From the NCBI RefSeq assembly GCF_004364865.1, contig NZ_SOAU01000001.1, positions 558,001-622,000 on the forward strand: a stretch of 64,000 bases of DNA, read 5' to 3'. The DNA comes from Ilumatobacter fluminis. Its GTDB lineage: Bacteria > Actinomycetota > Acidimicrobiia > Acidimicrobiales > Ilumatobacteraceae. The stretch's first letter is position 1. Each line of letters starts with the position of its first letter. The notes under the pieces were generated by a model that did not search any database, was not told where the DNA came from, and was given only the letters and a program-made list of their open reading frames with translations. Below, in pieces: positions 24,703-34,240 of this stretch. Made by a program: the position numbers and the translations under genes.

Positions 24703-26868
24703 TCAGAGCAGTCCGTTGTCGCGGGCTACCTGAACGGCGGCCTTGCGACCGTCGACGCCGAGTTTGCGATAGATCGATTTCGAGTGGGTCTTCACCGTGT
24801 TCAGCGACACGTACAACTCGGCCGCGATCTCGCGCTGCGACAGCGTCGACGGGAGGTAGCGCAGCACCGACAGCTCACGCTCGGTCAGTTCCTCGACCTG
24901 GCCGTCGACCGCCGGTCGTTCGGCTCGTCCGTGGCGCGCCTCGACGCGGCCGAGGTAGCGGCCGGCGATGCCGGGGTCGACGCAGCGATTGACGATCGAA
25001 CGGGCCTCGGCGAGCCATTCCTCCGCCTCGGGTCGCTCGTGCGCGAAGCCGACGTCGGCGGCGCTCGCGAGGGCGTAGGTGAGCATCACGTTCTCCGGTG
25101 AGCGGCGTGCGAGCTGAACGCCCCGGGCCGCGGCGTCGACGGCGAGTTCTCCGTCGGACGTGCGGGCGACGATGCTGTGGGCCAGCGACACCTGTGCCAG
25201 CTCACTCAACCGGCGGTCGTCCGCGTAGGCCAGCGCCCCGTCGGCCAGTGTTCGTGCCGCGTCGCTCCGCCCGGTTTCGATCGCTGCGACCGCCTCGAAC
25301 ACCGGCGTGACCGCCGCGACGAAATGGTCGGGGCGTGTGGCCGCCATCTCGTTCGCCGTGCGGAGGTACGGCACGGCGTCGTCGAACAAGCCGGCCATCA
25401 CTCGGATCCCCCCGAGCACCATCGGGTGCGTCGGGTCGGACATCGGGACGTCGTCCCGGATCGCAGCGAGCCCGCCCGCCACGTCGCCCTCCGCCAGGTG
25501 GATCATCCCGGTGAGCGACTGGATGAGCCCTGCCTCGACGCCGTCGGTGTCGAGTCGCTTCGCCGTCGCGAGGGACTGCTTGGCCTCGGCGAACCGCCCC
25601 ATCACGAACGACAACCAGCCGTGGACGATCGCGAGGCCCTGGTGGCTGTCGAGCAGATCGCTGAGCTGCTCGATGTAGCGGCTCACCGTGTACGACCGAC
25701 CGACGTTGAGCAGCATCGTCGCGTGATTGGCGACGAGATCGGCCGCCTCGACGCGAGCACCGGCGGCGAGCAGGTGCTCCACCGCTGCGGTGTAGTCGCC
25801 CTGCTCCTCGAAGGCGTGCCCGGCTGCGGCATGGAGTTCGGCTCGGCGCGTCGGGTCGCGGCGCTCGAGCTCGACGCGCAACACGTCGCGGAGGAGGTGA
25901 TGGAAGCGGAACCACGTGCCGGTGCGGTCGAGCGCGATCACGAGCTGGTTGGTGCTCGCGAGCGCCTGCAGCCAGATCGCACCGTCGGAACTCCCGGTGA
26001 CCGCGTCGAGCAGCGGTCCCGACATCCGGTCGAGCACCGATGCGTCGAGCAGCCGCTCGAGGTCGGCGTCGTCGAGCGAGTCGAGGAACTCCTCACCGAG
26101 ATAGTCGGCGACGAGCTGGTCGTCACCGTGGAACGAGTCGACGAAGGCCTCGAGATCGACCCCGTCGCGCAGCGACAGGCTCGCGAGCACCAGACCGGCG
26201 GCCCAACCCTCGGTGCGTTGCCGGAGCCGAGCGACGGCATCGTGGTCGAGCCCGACGTTGTCGGCGTCGAGGAGCCAACCCGCTTCGGTGTCGTCGAAAC
26301 GCAGATCGTCGGCGCGGACCTCGGTCAGCTCGTCCCGCACGCGGAGTCGCCCGAGCCGGATGGGTGGGTCGAAGCGGGTCACCAGGACCACCGTGAGGTT
26401 CGTCGGTCGGAGACCGATCAGCCGCTCGACGCTGGTGTGCACGTCGGGGTTCGTGACGAGGTGGTAGTCGTCGATCACCAACACGATCTCGTCGCCGGTT
26501 GCGGCGATCGTGTTCACCATGACGTCGACCACCTCGTCGAGCCCGGCCGCCAGTGCGTCCGCCACGGAAGCCGGCGACACCGGCGCCGTGTCGGCGAGGG
26601 CGGCCGACACGTACGTCCAGAAACGCGCCGGGTCGTCGTCGCCCTCGTCGACCTGCAACCACGCCGGCTGGCCAGGACGTCCGTCGAGCCACCCGTTCAC
26701 CAACGTCGACTTTCCCGAACCGGCCGGGGCACTCACCAGCACGACGCCTCGCCCCGCCCGCACGGACTCCTCGAGACGGTCGACCAGTCGCGCGCGCCCG
26801 AGATAACGGCGCGGCGGCCGCGGCGGGGTGACCTTGGTGGCGGTGACGACCGCAGGGGGACCGGCCAT
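24703..26868 (-). CDS. MalT-like (LAL) LuxR-family transcriptional activator
   Basis: A 721-residue STAND-type regulator. The N-terminal ATPase has Walker A PAGSGKST (about 47-54) and VLVIDDYH as Walker B. The middle is a TPR-like helical region rich in Ala/Leu. The C-terminus is a LuxR helix-turn-helix (LTERELSVLRYLPSTLSQRE, then SLNTVKTHSKSIYRKLGV). ATP and an inducer switch such proteins to oligomers that activate target genes. It faces away from the sigma-factor region; targets cannot be read from this sequence. Confidence 0.9.
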   Translation of the reverse strand: MAGPPAVVTATKVTPPRPPRRYLGRARLVDRLEESVRAGRGVVLVSAPAGSGKSTLVNGWLDGRPGQPAWLQVDEGDDDPARFWTYVSAALADTAPVSPASVADALAAGLDEVVDVMVNTIAATGDEIVLVIDDYHLVTNPDVHTSVERLIGLRPTNLTVVLVTRFDPPIRLGRLRVRDELTEVRADDLRFDDTEAGWLLDADNVGLDHDAVARLRQRTEGWAAGLVLASLSLRDGVDLEAFVDSFHGDDQLVADYLGEEFLDSLDDADLERLLDASVLDRMSGPLLDAVTGSSDGAIWLQALASTNQLVIALDRTGTWFRFHHLLRDVLRVELERRDPTRRAELHAAAGHAFEEQGDYTAAVEHLLAAGARVEAADLVANHATMLLNVGRSYTVSRYIEQLSDLLDSHQGLAIVHGWLSFVMGRFAEAKQSLATAKRLDTDGVEAGLIQSLTGMIHLAEGDVAGGLAAIRDDVPMSDPTHPMVLGGIRVMAGLFDDAVPYLRTANEMAATRPDHFVAAVTPVFEAVAAIETGRSDAARTLADGALAYADDRRLSELAQVSLAHSIVARTSDGELAVDAAARGVQLARRSPENVMLTYALASAADVGFAHERPEAEEWLAEARSIVNRCVDPGIAGRYLGRVEARHGRAERPAVDGQVEELTERELSVLRYLPSTLSQREIAAELYVSLNTVKTHSKSIYRKLGVDGRKAAVQVARDNGLL

Positions 26869-26937
26869 GCGGTCAGCGTAGGCGCGACCGGAGAACGACC
26901 CGCGATGGCCAACGCGGCGGCCGGAGGGGAGGCAGGC

Positions 26938-27138
26938 ATGAGTCGAGGGACGGCGGGGTACAGACGTCCCATGGCTCTCCTGGTCATCCTCTTGCTCGCC
27001 GCCCTCGTCTTCGGTGTCGGCGCCGTCATCGAAGGACTGCTCTGGCTGTTCCTGATCACCGCCGTCCTACTCGCCGCCGCAGTCTGGTTGGGCTGGCGGA
27101 AGCTCCGCAGCTTCTCGTCGTCGGCGCTCGGCAGCTGA
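26938..27138 (+). CDS. small membrane protein, unknown function
   Basis: A 66-residue protein. A very strong ribosome site GGAGGGGAGG lies five bases before ATG 26938, which decides this start over the internal ATG at 26971. Two tight hydrophobic segments (about residues 12-28 and 31-50) are followed by a basic tail WRKLRSF. Proteins of this kind are common in actinobacteria and unannotated. Divergent from the LuxR gene. Confidence 0.65.
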   Translation: MSRGTAGYRRPMALLVILLLAALVFGVGAVIEGLLWLFLITAVLLAAAVWLGWRKLRSFSSSALGS

Positions 27139-27190
27139 CGCGTTCGTCCGCCTCCGCAGCGCGAGGACGCCGCTCTGGAACACTGATGTC

Positions 27191-27667
27191 GTGGCGCGCC
27201 GTCTGGAGGAGATCTACGACGATCTGGCGCCTGCCGTCACCGGGTACTTCCGAGGGCGTGGCTCGTCGGATCCGGAGGCTGCGTGCGGTGACGTGTTCGT
27301 CAGCGTCGCCGGCGCGTTGCCGTCGTTTCGGGGCAACGATGCAGCGCTCCGCCGCTGGGTGTTCACGATCGCCCATCACCGCCTCGTCGATGAACTGAAG
27401 TCGGCCCGCCGGGAACGGGAGGTCGTCACCGACACGCTGCCCGAGACCGACGGGTCGACGGGCGGAGATCCGATCGATGGCGACCTGGTCGCCGCGCTCG
27501 GTTCGCTCACCGACGAACAGCGTGAGGTCGTCGTGCTTCGCTACGTCGCCGACCTCCCGATTCGCGACGTCGCCAGGATCGTCGGGAAGAAGACCGGCGC
27601 GGTGAAGATGCTGCAGGCGAGGGGCCTCGACGAGCTTCGCACGAGATTGGCCGAACCCGACGCGTGA
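27191..27667 (+). CDS. ECF-type RNA polymerase sigma factor
   Basis: A 158-residue sigma factor starting at GTG 27191. Region 2 is visible as FRGNDAALRRWVFTIAHHRL (residues about 46-65) and region 4 as LTDEQREVVVLRYVADLPIRDVARI-type helices (about 105-130), ending GAVKMLQARGL. The next gene (31 bp on) has a single membrane segment and is a candidate anti-sigma partner, though it lacks a recognisable zinc-binding anti-sigma motif. Confidence 0.87.
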   Translation: MARRLEEIYDDLAPAVTGYFRGRGSSDPEAACGDVFVSVAGALPSFRGNDAALRRWVFTIAHHRLVDELKSARREREVVTDTLPETDGSTGGDPIDGDLVAALGSLTDEQREVVVLRYVADLPIRDVARIVGKKTGAVKMLQARGLDELRTRLAEPDA

Positions 27668-27698
27668 CCTTTTCGGCCGGTCGATCGTTGACCGGGAC

Positions 27699-28445
27699 AT
27701 GAGCCACGAATCCGACCACACGGAAGAGCGTCTCGCGGCGCTCGGCCGCCAGTCGATCGATCCGGAGGTGCGCGCTGCGCATCTCCGCCGGGCCGATGTG
27801 GCCGTGCCGGCGACGGCACCGCGCCGCTTCGGCCCGGCAGCGATCGCTGCCGCCGCGGTGCTCGGGTTCTTCGTCGGGTCCGCCGGCCTCGCGTCGGCGG
27901 GGGCGTTGCCCGACCCGGCCCAGAACGTCGCGCACGACGTGTTGGGCGTCGTCAAGGTCGAGGTGCCGGAGGGCGGCAACCGCGGCGCATGCGTGTCGCA
28001 GGCCGCCAAGATCGAGGACAAGGACGCCAAGCAGGCGGCGAAAGACGCGTGCCCGAAGGGCGACGACGACGATCCGGACACCGACGACGATCCGGAGACC
28101 GACGACGAACCCGGTGGCGACGACACCGACGACGCTCCGGGCAAGTCGGGTGACGCTCCGGGCAAGTCGGGTGAGGCGCCGGGCAAGTCGGGTGAGGCAC
28201 CGGGTCGGTCGGGAGAAGCGCCGGGCCAGTCGGGGGAAGCCCCGGGCAAGTCCGGAGACGCTCCCGGTCAGACGAAGCATGCCGATGATCCGTGCAAGGG
28301 CAAGCCGCCGTGGGCCGGGAAGATGTCGAAGGACGAGCGCGACGCCCTGAAGGAGCAGTTCGACCGCAGCGCCTGCGCCGACGACGACGACACCGAACTC
28401 GACGACACCGAACTCGACGACACCGAACTCGACGACGACGACTGA
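27699..28445 (+). CDS. single-pass membrane protein with GKSGEAP heptad repeats, possible anti-sigma partner
   Basis: A 248-residue protein. A basic cytoplasmic N-terminus (about 1-45) is followed by one membrane segment (about 46-68) and an outer part with two repeat zones. Near residues 145-190 a seven-residue unit APGKSGE occurs about seven times with K/R/Q variation. The end consists of DDTEL units in an acidic tail. Between them lie four Cys. The position behind an ECF sigma factor suggests an anti-sigma or surface-sensing role; no known domain is recognised. Repeat length may vary between strains. Confidence 0.7.
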   Translation: MSHESDHTEERLAALGRQSIDPEVRAAHLRRADVAVPATAPRRFGPAAIAAAAVLGFFVGSAGLASAGALPDPAQNVAHDVLGVVKVEVPEGGNRGACVSQAAKIEDKDAKQAAKDACPKGDDDDPDTDDDPETDDEPGGDDTDDAPGKSGDAPGKSGEAPGKSGEAPGRSGEAPGQSGEAPGKSGDAPGQTKHADDPCKGKPPWAGKMSKDERDALKEQFDRSACADDDDTELDDTELDDTELDDDD

Positions 28446-28540
28446 CGCTGCGACCGATCCCGGGGTGGCCCGCCCGATACGACGCGGGTCGGGGCGATCG
28501 GCGAAACTGAGGCCGTTCGCCGTCTTCCCGGAGGAAACCG

Positions 28541-29806
28541 ATGCCCATCGCCCCCAGTCGCCTCGCCGAGTCGACGTTCTGGCACCAGCCCCTCGACGCC
28601 CGCATGGCCCAGTTCGCCGAACTGCGCGAGCAAGGGCCGGTGCTCCCGGTGCCCGTGCACAACATGCTCACCGACACCGAGGACACGGTGTACGCGCTCA
28701 CGCGCTACGAGGACGTCGCCGCGGTGAGCAAGAACCCGAACGACTATTGCTCGGGCAAAGGGGCGACTGCGCTGTTCGACCTGCCGATGGAGATGCTCGA
28801 GTTCTTCGGCGGGTTCATCAACATGGACAACCCGAGGCACGCCCATCAGCGTCGCATCGTCGCCAAGACGTTCACGCCGACCGAGCTCGCCGGCGTCCTC
28901 GACATGGTGGAGACGATCTGCACCGAGGTCATCGACGACTTCTGCGAACGGGGCGAGGTCGACCTCGTCGAGGTGCTCTCGCAGCCGTTCCCGCTGCTCA
29001 TCATCTGCGACATGATGGGCATCCCGCGCAGCGAGTTCAAGACGGTGCTCGACGCGACGAACGTCATCCTCGGCGGCGGCGACCCCGAGTTCATGGGCGA
29101 AGACGGCGGCATCGAGAAGCTGATCGAGGCCGGCATGTCGCTCGCCACCCTGATGGGTGAGCTGATCGAGGAGCGCCGGGCGAACCCGACCGACGACCTC
29201 ACCTCGAAGCTCGTCCACAACGACCTGTCCGAAGACCTGCTCACGCCGGCCGAGATCACCTCGTTCTTCGTGCTCCTCGCCGTCGCCGGCAACGACACGA
29301 CCCGGAACGCGATCACGTACGGCGTCGATCTGCTCTCACGCAATCCCGACCAGCGTGAGATCTGGCGGGCCGACGTCCCCGGCGTCACCCCGACCGCCGT
29401 CGAGGAGATCGTCCGAGTGGCGTCGCCCGTCACCTTCATGCGTCGCACCTCGACCCGAGACCAGATGCTGGGCGACCACGCCGTCAGCGAAGGCGACCGG
29501 ATGGTGCTCTTCTACGGCGCCGCCAACCGAGACCCGCGCGTGTTCGAGAACCCGGAGTCGTTCGACGTGCTCCGTCAGCCGAACCAGCACGTCGGTTTCG
29601 GTGGGCCCGGCCCGCACTTCTGCCTCGGTGCCCACCTGGCCCGTCGCGAGGTCGCGGTCGTGTTCCGCGAGCTGTTCGCTCGCCTGCCCGACCTCGAGGT
29701 CGCCGGCGACCCGGTGCCGCTCGAGTCGCAGGGCATCCCGCTCGTGGCGGGCATCAAACGCCTGCCGGTGCGCTTCACACCGAGCGCACCGATCGGCACC
29801 AGCTGA
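28541..29806 (+). CDS. cytochrome P450, CYP124/125/142-like
   Basis: A 421-residue soluble P450. I-helix oxygen-binding motif AGNDTTR (249-255), K-helix ExxR in EEIVR, and heme loop FGGPGPHFCLG with Cys 361. The GPGPHFCLGAHLAR variant and AGN(D/E)TTR are usual in mycobacterial CYPs that oxidise methyl-branched lipids or sterol side chains. GGAGG lies upstream of ATG 28541. First gene of a P450-P450-acyl-CoA ligase run. Redox partners are not in the window. Confidence 0.9.
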   Translation: MPIAPSRLAESTFWHQPLDARMAQFAELREQGPVLPVPVHNMLTDTEDTVYALTRYEDVAAVSKNPNDYCSGKGATALFDLPMEMLEFFGGFINMDNPRHAHQRRIVAKTFTPTELAGVLDMVETICTEVIDDFCERGEVDLVEVLSQPFPLLIICDMMGIPRSEFKTVLDATNVILGGGDPEFMGEDGGIEKLIEAGMSLATLMGELIEERRANPTDDLTSKLVHNDLSEDLLTPAEITSFFVLLAVAGNDTTRNAITYGVDLLSRNPDQREIWRADVPGVTPTAVEEIVRVASPVTFMRRTSTRDQMLGDHAVSEGDRMVLFYGAANRDPRVFENPESFDVLRQPNQHVGFGGPGPHFCLGAHLARREVAVVFRELFARLPDLEVAGDPVPLESQGIPLVAGIKRLPVRFTPSAPIGTS

Positions 29807-29828
29807 CCGAGCCCGATCGACCAGTTCG

Positions 29829-31055
29829 ATGTCCGGAGCAGACGACCTCGACCTCGTCGGCGAGCTCGCCGTCAACGACCCGTACGCCGCCTTCGGTGCA
29901 CTGCGCGACACCGAACCGGTCTGCTGGAACGAACGGCATCGCGCCTGGGTGCTGACCCGCCACGCCGACGTGTCGGCCGAACTGCGGGGTCCGAACCTCA
30001 CGGCCGAACGGATCTCGCCGTTCGTGCGCTCGATCGAACAACAGGCGCCGTCCGAGGAGGTCGTCGAGACCTTTCGGATCCTCGAGAACTGGCTCGTGTT
30101 CCGCGACCCGCCCGAGCACACACGGCTCCGCCGACTCGTGGCGAGAGCGTTCACCCCGTCGGTGGTGAAGGCCAACGTCGACGGTGTCTCCGCCACGGTC
30201 GATCAGCTGGCCGCCGACCTCGCCGATCACGAGACGGTCGATCTCATCGACGCGTTCGCGGCGCCGCTCCCGGCGATCGTCATCGCACAGATGCTGGGCG
30301 TGCCGCCCGACGATCGCCGACTGTTCAAGGCGTGGTCCGATCAGATCACGGCGCTCGTGTTCGGCGCGTACGGCCGGGCCGACCGGTTCGCCACCGGCGC
30401 CCGCGGCATGATCGAGCTGCGCGACTACCTGGTCGGCCTCATCGAGTACTACGAGGCGCATCCGGCTGACAACCTGATGAGCGTCCTGCTCGAACACGAA
30501 GGGGACGATGCACTGAGCCGTGACGAACTCGTCGCCACCTGCACGCTCTTGCTGTTCGGCGGCCACGAGACGACGACCAACCTGATCGGCAACGGCACGT
30601 TGGCGCTGCTGACGAACCCCGATCAGCGAGCGCTGCTCACCAGCGAACCCGACCGCATCGGCCCGGCGATCGAGGAGATGCTGCGCTTCGACGGACCGGC
30701 ACGCGCCACGATGCGCCTGGTCGCCGAACGCCACACCATCGACGAGGCCGTCCTCGAGCCGGGCGATCGTGTCTTCCTGATCAATGCCGCGGCCAACCGT
30801 GATCCCGACGTCTACGACGAGCCCGACCGGTTCGACATCGAACGCAACCCGGCGAGCCACCTCGGTTTTGGGGTCGGCATCCACTACTGCCTCGGCGCTC
30901 CGCTGGCGCGACTCGAAGGCCAGCTGGCGATCCGTGCGCTGATCGACCGATGCCCGGAGGCGGCCCTGGCCGTCGATCCGGCCGAACTCACGTGGCATCC
31001 GACGATGCTCTCGAGGGGGCTCACCGAACTCCCGGTCGCGCTGCGGCCGGGCTGA
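29829..31055 (+). CDS. cytochrome P450 (second, bacterial class I type)
   Basis: A 408-residue P450. Motifs: GGHETT at 244-249 on the I-helix, EEMLR for ExxR, and HLGFGVGIHYCLGAPLAR with heme Cys 354. This pattern resembles many bacterial CYPs rather than CYP125, so it probably acts on a different carbon or intermediate from its neighbour. It lies 22 bp after the first P450 on the same strand. Confidence 0.9.
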   Translation: MSGADDLDLVGELAVNDPYAAFGALRDTEPVCWNERHRAWVLTRHADVSAELRGPNLTAERISPFVRSIEQQAPSEEVVETFRILENWLVFRDPPEHTRLRRLVARAFTPSVVKANVDGVSATVDQLAADLADHETVDLIDAFAAPLPAIVIAQMLGVPPDDRRLFKAWSDQITALVFGAYGRADRFATGARGMIELRDYLVGLIEYYEAHPADNLMSVLLEHEGDDALSRDELVATCTLLLFGGHETTTNLIGNGTLALLTNPDQRALLTSEPDRIGPAIEEMLRFDGPARATMRLVAERHTIDEAVLEPGDRVFLINAAANRDPDVYDEPDRFDIERNPASHLGFGVGIHYCLGAPLARLEGQLAIRALIDRCPEAALAVDPAELTWHPTMLSRGLTELPVALRPG

Positions 31056-31098
31056 CCGACTCTGCGACGACGACCAGCACGAACGAGGGGGATCAACG

Positions 31099-32655
31099 AT
31101 GGACGTCACCGGACTCATGCGCCAGTCGGCGCAGTTCAACCAGCACCGCACTGCCGTGGTCCACGGCGAGCGGCGGCTCACGTTCGCGGAGGCGTGGGAT
31201 CGCGGCGTGCGGATGGCCAACGGGCTGCTCGCGCTCGGCCTGCAACCCGGCGATCGCGTCGGCGTGCTGGAGGACAACTCGGTCGAGGCGCAGGACTTCT
31301 TCGCCGGCGCAGCGATCGCCGGTCTCGTCCGGGTGCCGCTCTACGCCCGCAACAGCATCGAGAGTCACGACCACATGCTGTCGCACACCGGATGTCGGGC
31401 GGTCGTGGTGAGTGCGAACCACGCCGTCGACCTCGACGGTGTCCGCGAGCGTGTGCCGTCGCTCGAACACGTGATGGTCCGAGGCGACGGCTACGAGTCA
31501 TGGCTGGCCGAGCAGTCGGCGGTCGACCCCCACGTCGAGATCGACCCCGACGACTGGTACATCATCCGGCACACCGGTGGCACGACCGGGAAGTCGAAAG
31601 GCGTCGCCTACTCCCATCGGTCGTGGATCGCCGCCGGCCGTGACTGGTTCTACAACTTCCCGCCGATGCAGGTCGGCGACGCCTGCCTGCACGTCGGTCC
31701 GATCTCCCACGGCTCGGGCTACCTCTACACGCCGACGTGGCTGAGCGGCGGCTGCAATGTGTTGCTCGACCACTTCGACCCGGCCGACACGATCGAGGTG
31801 ATGGAGCGCGAACGGATCGGCTACATGTTCGCCGTGCCGGCGATGCTCAACGCTCTCGCCCGTGAGCCGTCGGCGAGCGGTCGCGATTGGTCGAGCCTGC
31901 GCGTCATCCAGATCGGCGGGGCGCCGATCACCGACGAGACGGCGCTGCTCGGCCGCGAGGTGTTCGGCGACGTGCTGTATCAGGGGTACGGGCAGACCGA
32001 GGCGCTCCCGGTCTGCATGATGGGTCCCGAGGAATGGTTCTCAGAGGTCGACGGTTCGAACCCGCTGCGCTCCGCCGGCCGGGCACTGCCGTTCGCCTAC
32101 CTACAGATCCGCGACCCGGAACATCCCGAGACCGTGTTGCCGCTCGGTGAGGAAGGCGAGATCGCCATCAAGTGCGACGGTAAGATGCTCGGCTTCTGGG
32201 GCGACGACGAGGCCACCGCCGCCCGGATGACGAGCGACGGGTTCGTGCTGACCGGCGACGTCGGGATGCTCGACGAGAACGCCTACCTCTACGTGCTCGA
32301 CCGCAAGGACGACATGATCATCTCCGGCGGTTACAACATCTGGCCCGCCGAACTCGAGAACGTGATCCAGGATCATCCGGCCGTCGTCGAGGTCGCCGTC
32401 GTCTCCGCTCCCGACGACCGTTGGGGCGAGACGCCCATCGCACTGTGCGTCCTCGCCGACGGACACGAGGCCAGCGACGATCTCGCCGCCGAGGTCATCC
32501 GCCTGTGTACCGACCGACTCGGCAGCTACAAGAAGCCGTCACGGGTCGAGTTCCGTCACGACGACCTGCCGAAGAGCCCGGTCGGCAAGTTGCAGCGCAA
32601 GGTGCTCCGCGAGCCCTACTGGGCCGGCCACGACCGTCGCGTCGCGGGCAACTGA
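31099..32655 (+). CDS. acyl-CoA synthetase / AMP-dependent ligase (FadD-like)
   Basis: A 518-residue adenylating enzyme. P-loop TGGTTGKSKG at about 159, A5 motif YQGYGQTE, A7 TGDVGML and A8 RKDDMIISGGYNI, and the catalytic Lys in KSPVGKLQRK near the end. It activates a carboxylic acid to its CoA thioester, the natural step after P450 oxidation of a terminal methyl group. GAGGGGG lies before ATG 31099. It converges with a thiolase gene 9 bp away. Confidence 0.9.
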   Translation: MDVTGLMRQSAQFNQHRTAVVHGERRLTFAEAWDRGVRMANGLLALGLQPGDRVGVLEDNSVEAQDFFAGAAIAGLVRVPLYARNSIESHDHMLSHTGCRAVVVSANHAVDLDGVRERVPSLEHVMVRGDGYESWLAEQSAVDPHVEIDPDDWYIIRHTGGTTGKSKGVAYSHRSWIAAGRDWFYNFPPMQVGDACLHVGPISHGSGYLYTPTWLSGGCNVLLDHFDPADTIEVMERERIGYMFAVPAMLNALAREPSASGRDWSSLRVIQIGGAPITDETALLGREVFGDVLYQGYGQTEALPVCMMGPEEWFSEVDGSNPLRSAGRALPFAYLQIRDPEHPETVLPLGEEGEIAIKCDGKMLGFWGDDEATAARMTSDGFVLTGDVGMLDENAYLYVLDRKDDMIISGGYNIWPAELENVIQDHPAVVEVAVVSAPDDRWGETPIALCVLADGHEASDDLAAEVIRLCTDRLGSYKKPSRVEFRHDDLPKSPVGKLQRKVLREPYWAGHDRRVAGN

Positions 32656-32664
32656 CGCAGTCGG

Positions 32665-33804
32665 TCAGGCCGACGGCCCCTCGAGGACGGCGACCGCACA
32701 CGCGTTGCCGTCGATGCCGGCGACGCCGCCACCCATCGTCTCGACGACGGCGAGGCGGGCGCCGTCCACTTGGCGGTCACCCGCTCGACCGAGGAGCTGC
32801 CACGTCAGTTCGGCCACCTGGGCCAGACCGGTCGCGCCGAGTGGATGACCGCGCGACAGCAGCCCTCCCGACGGGTTGACCGGCTGCGGCCCACCCACCC
32901 GGGTGTGCCCGTCGTGCAGCAGACGCGCCCCCTCGCCGACCGGGGCGAGTCCGATTGCTTCGGTCGTGACGATCTCGCCGATGGTGAACGCGTCGTGGCA
33001 CTCGAACACGTCGATGTCGGACGGTGCGACGCCGGCCAGCTCGTACGCCTCGGCAGCGGTGTCGCGGATGACGTCGAACCCCCAGACGTGCTGGCTGCGG
33101 TGGTCCCACAGCCGGCCGGATCGGAGCACCGACGACCGGATCGTCACCGAGCGGCGACCTGGCGTGGTCCGCCCGACGACGGCGGCTGCGGCTCCGTCGG
33201 CGATCGGGCAGCACTGGAGGAGGGTCAGTGGATCGGCGATCATGCGAGACGCCAGGATCTCCTCGACCGTGTGCGGCGTTCGATGCTGCGCCCGCTCGTT
33301 GAACCGCGCATGCGCATGGTTCTTCTCGGCGACCATCGCCAACTCGGCATCGGTGAGTCCGTACTCGTGCTGGTAGCGGGTGGCCGCCATCGCGTACAGG
33401 CTCGGGAGAGCGAGACCGGTGCGGCCCTCGATGTCGGTCGACTCGGGGTGGATCGCGCCGGCGAACTGATCGGTCATCTTCTCGACCCCGACGGCGAGCA
33501 CGTGCTCCCACCGGCCGAGTCGCACCGCCTCTGCTGCCTCGTGGAGTGCGGTCGTGCCGCTGGCGCAGGCGTTCTCGACCGTGATGATCGGCACGCCGAC
33601 GACGCCGAGCGCGTGGAGCGCCCGCTGTGCGACGCCTGGTGCGCCGAACACCGTGCCGAGATAGACGGCGTCGAGGTCGGCGGGGGCGATCTCGGCCGAT
33701 CGCAGCGCCTCGTCGACCGCACGCCACACGAGTTCGGACGGGTGCAGGTCGGGCTGCTTGCCGAACAGCGACGTGCCGACGCCGAGGATCGCCGCTGTCG
33801 TCAT
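32665..33804 (-). CDS. thiolase family protein paired with DUF35
   Basis: A 379-residue thiolase-fold protein. Nucleophile Cys 80 in NACASGT; ECHDAFT and SRGHPLGATG hold the conserved His residues. This SCP-x-like subgroup is usually a complex with a DUF35 zinc-ribbon protein, and the DUF35 gene lies directly upstream in an ATGA overlap (start 33804-33802). Likely role: thiolytic cleavage in lipid or steroid side-chain degradation, next to P450s and a ligase read from the other strand. Confidence 0.88.
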   Translation of the reverse strand: MTTAAILGVGTSLFGKQPDLHPSELVWRAVDEALRSAEIAPADLDAVYLGTVFGAPGVAQRALHALGVVGVPIITVENACASGTTALHEAAEAVRLGRWEHVLAVGVEKMTDQFAGAIHPESTDIEGRTGLALPSLYAMAATRYQHEYGLTDAELAMVAEKNHAHARFNERAQHRTPHTVEEILASRMIADPLTLLQCCPIADGAAAAVVGRTTPGRRSVTIRSSVLRSGRLWDHRSQHVWGFDVIRDTAAEAYELAGVAPSDIDVFECHDAFTIGEIVTTEAIGLAPVGEGARLLHDGHTRVGGPQPVNPSGGLLSRGHPLGATGLAQVAELTWQLLGRAGDRQVDGARLAVVETMGGGVAGIDGNACAVAVLEGPSA

Positions 33805-34175
33805 GACGTCACGATCTCGACGAGCGGGTCGCCGGCGTCGGTCGTCCCCACGACTTCGACCGGTGTACCCGGCGCGACGCGGTCGACGGCGTCGGTGGGT
33901 TGGCGCACGTGGGCGAGCAGTCGGGGACCGTCGTCGAGGTCGACGTAGGCAACGGCGTAGGGCGGCGTGCGACCCGGCACCGGAACGCGAACCACGGTCG
34001 ACGACCAGACGACGCCCCGAGGTCCGAACGTCGTCGGGGCGAGCGTGCCGCCGCAGGAGGGGCAACGGGGGCTGGCCCACCATGACGCATGGCCGCAGGC
34101 CGCGCATCGTGATCCACGCACGCTGCCCGGATGCTCCGGATCGGCGCTCGGACGAGGGTCCGGCACCGTGGTCAC
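33801..34175 (-). CDS. DUF35 (Zn-ribbon/OB-fold) protein
   Basis: A 124-residue protein from GTG 34175. Zinc ribbon Cys 24, 27, 38 and 41 (CAAC and CPSC), then a small OB-fold (VVRVPVPGRTPPYAVAYVDL). DUF35 proteins bind thiolases and supply part of the active site or a CoA-handling domain. Coupled to the thiolase by overlap. Confidence 0.9.
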   Translation of the reverse strand: MTTVPDPRPSADPEHPGSVRGSRCAACGHASWWASPRCPSCGGTLAPTTFGPRGVVWSSTVVRVPVPGRTPPYAVAYVDLDDGPRLLAHVRQPTDAVDRVAPGTPVEVVGTTDAGDPLVEIVTS

Positions 34176-34240
34176 GGTTTCGCTCCCATGCCCGGGAGCG
34201 TAGTGACGACGCCTCGCGCCGCCGGGGCCGGACGGCGGCG

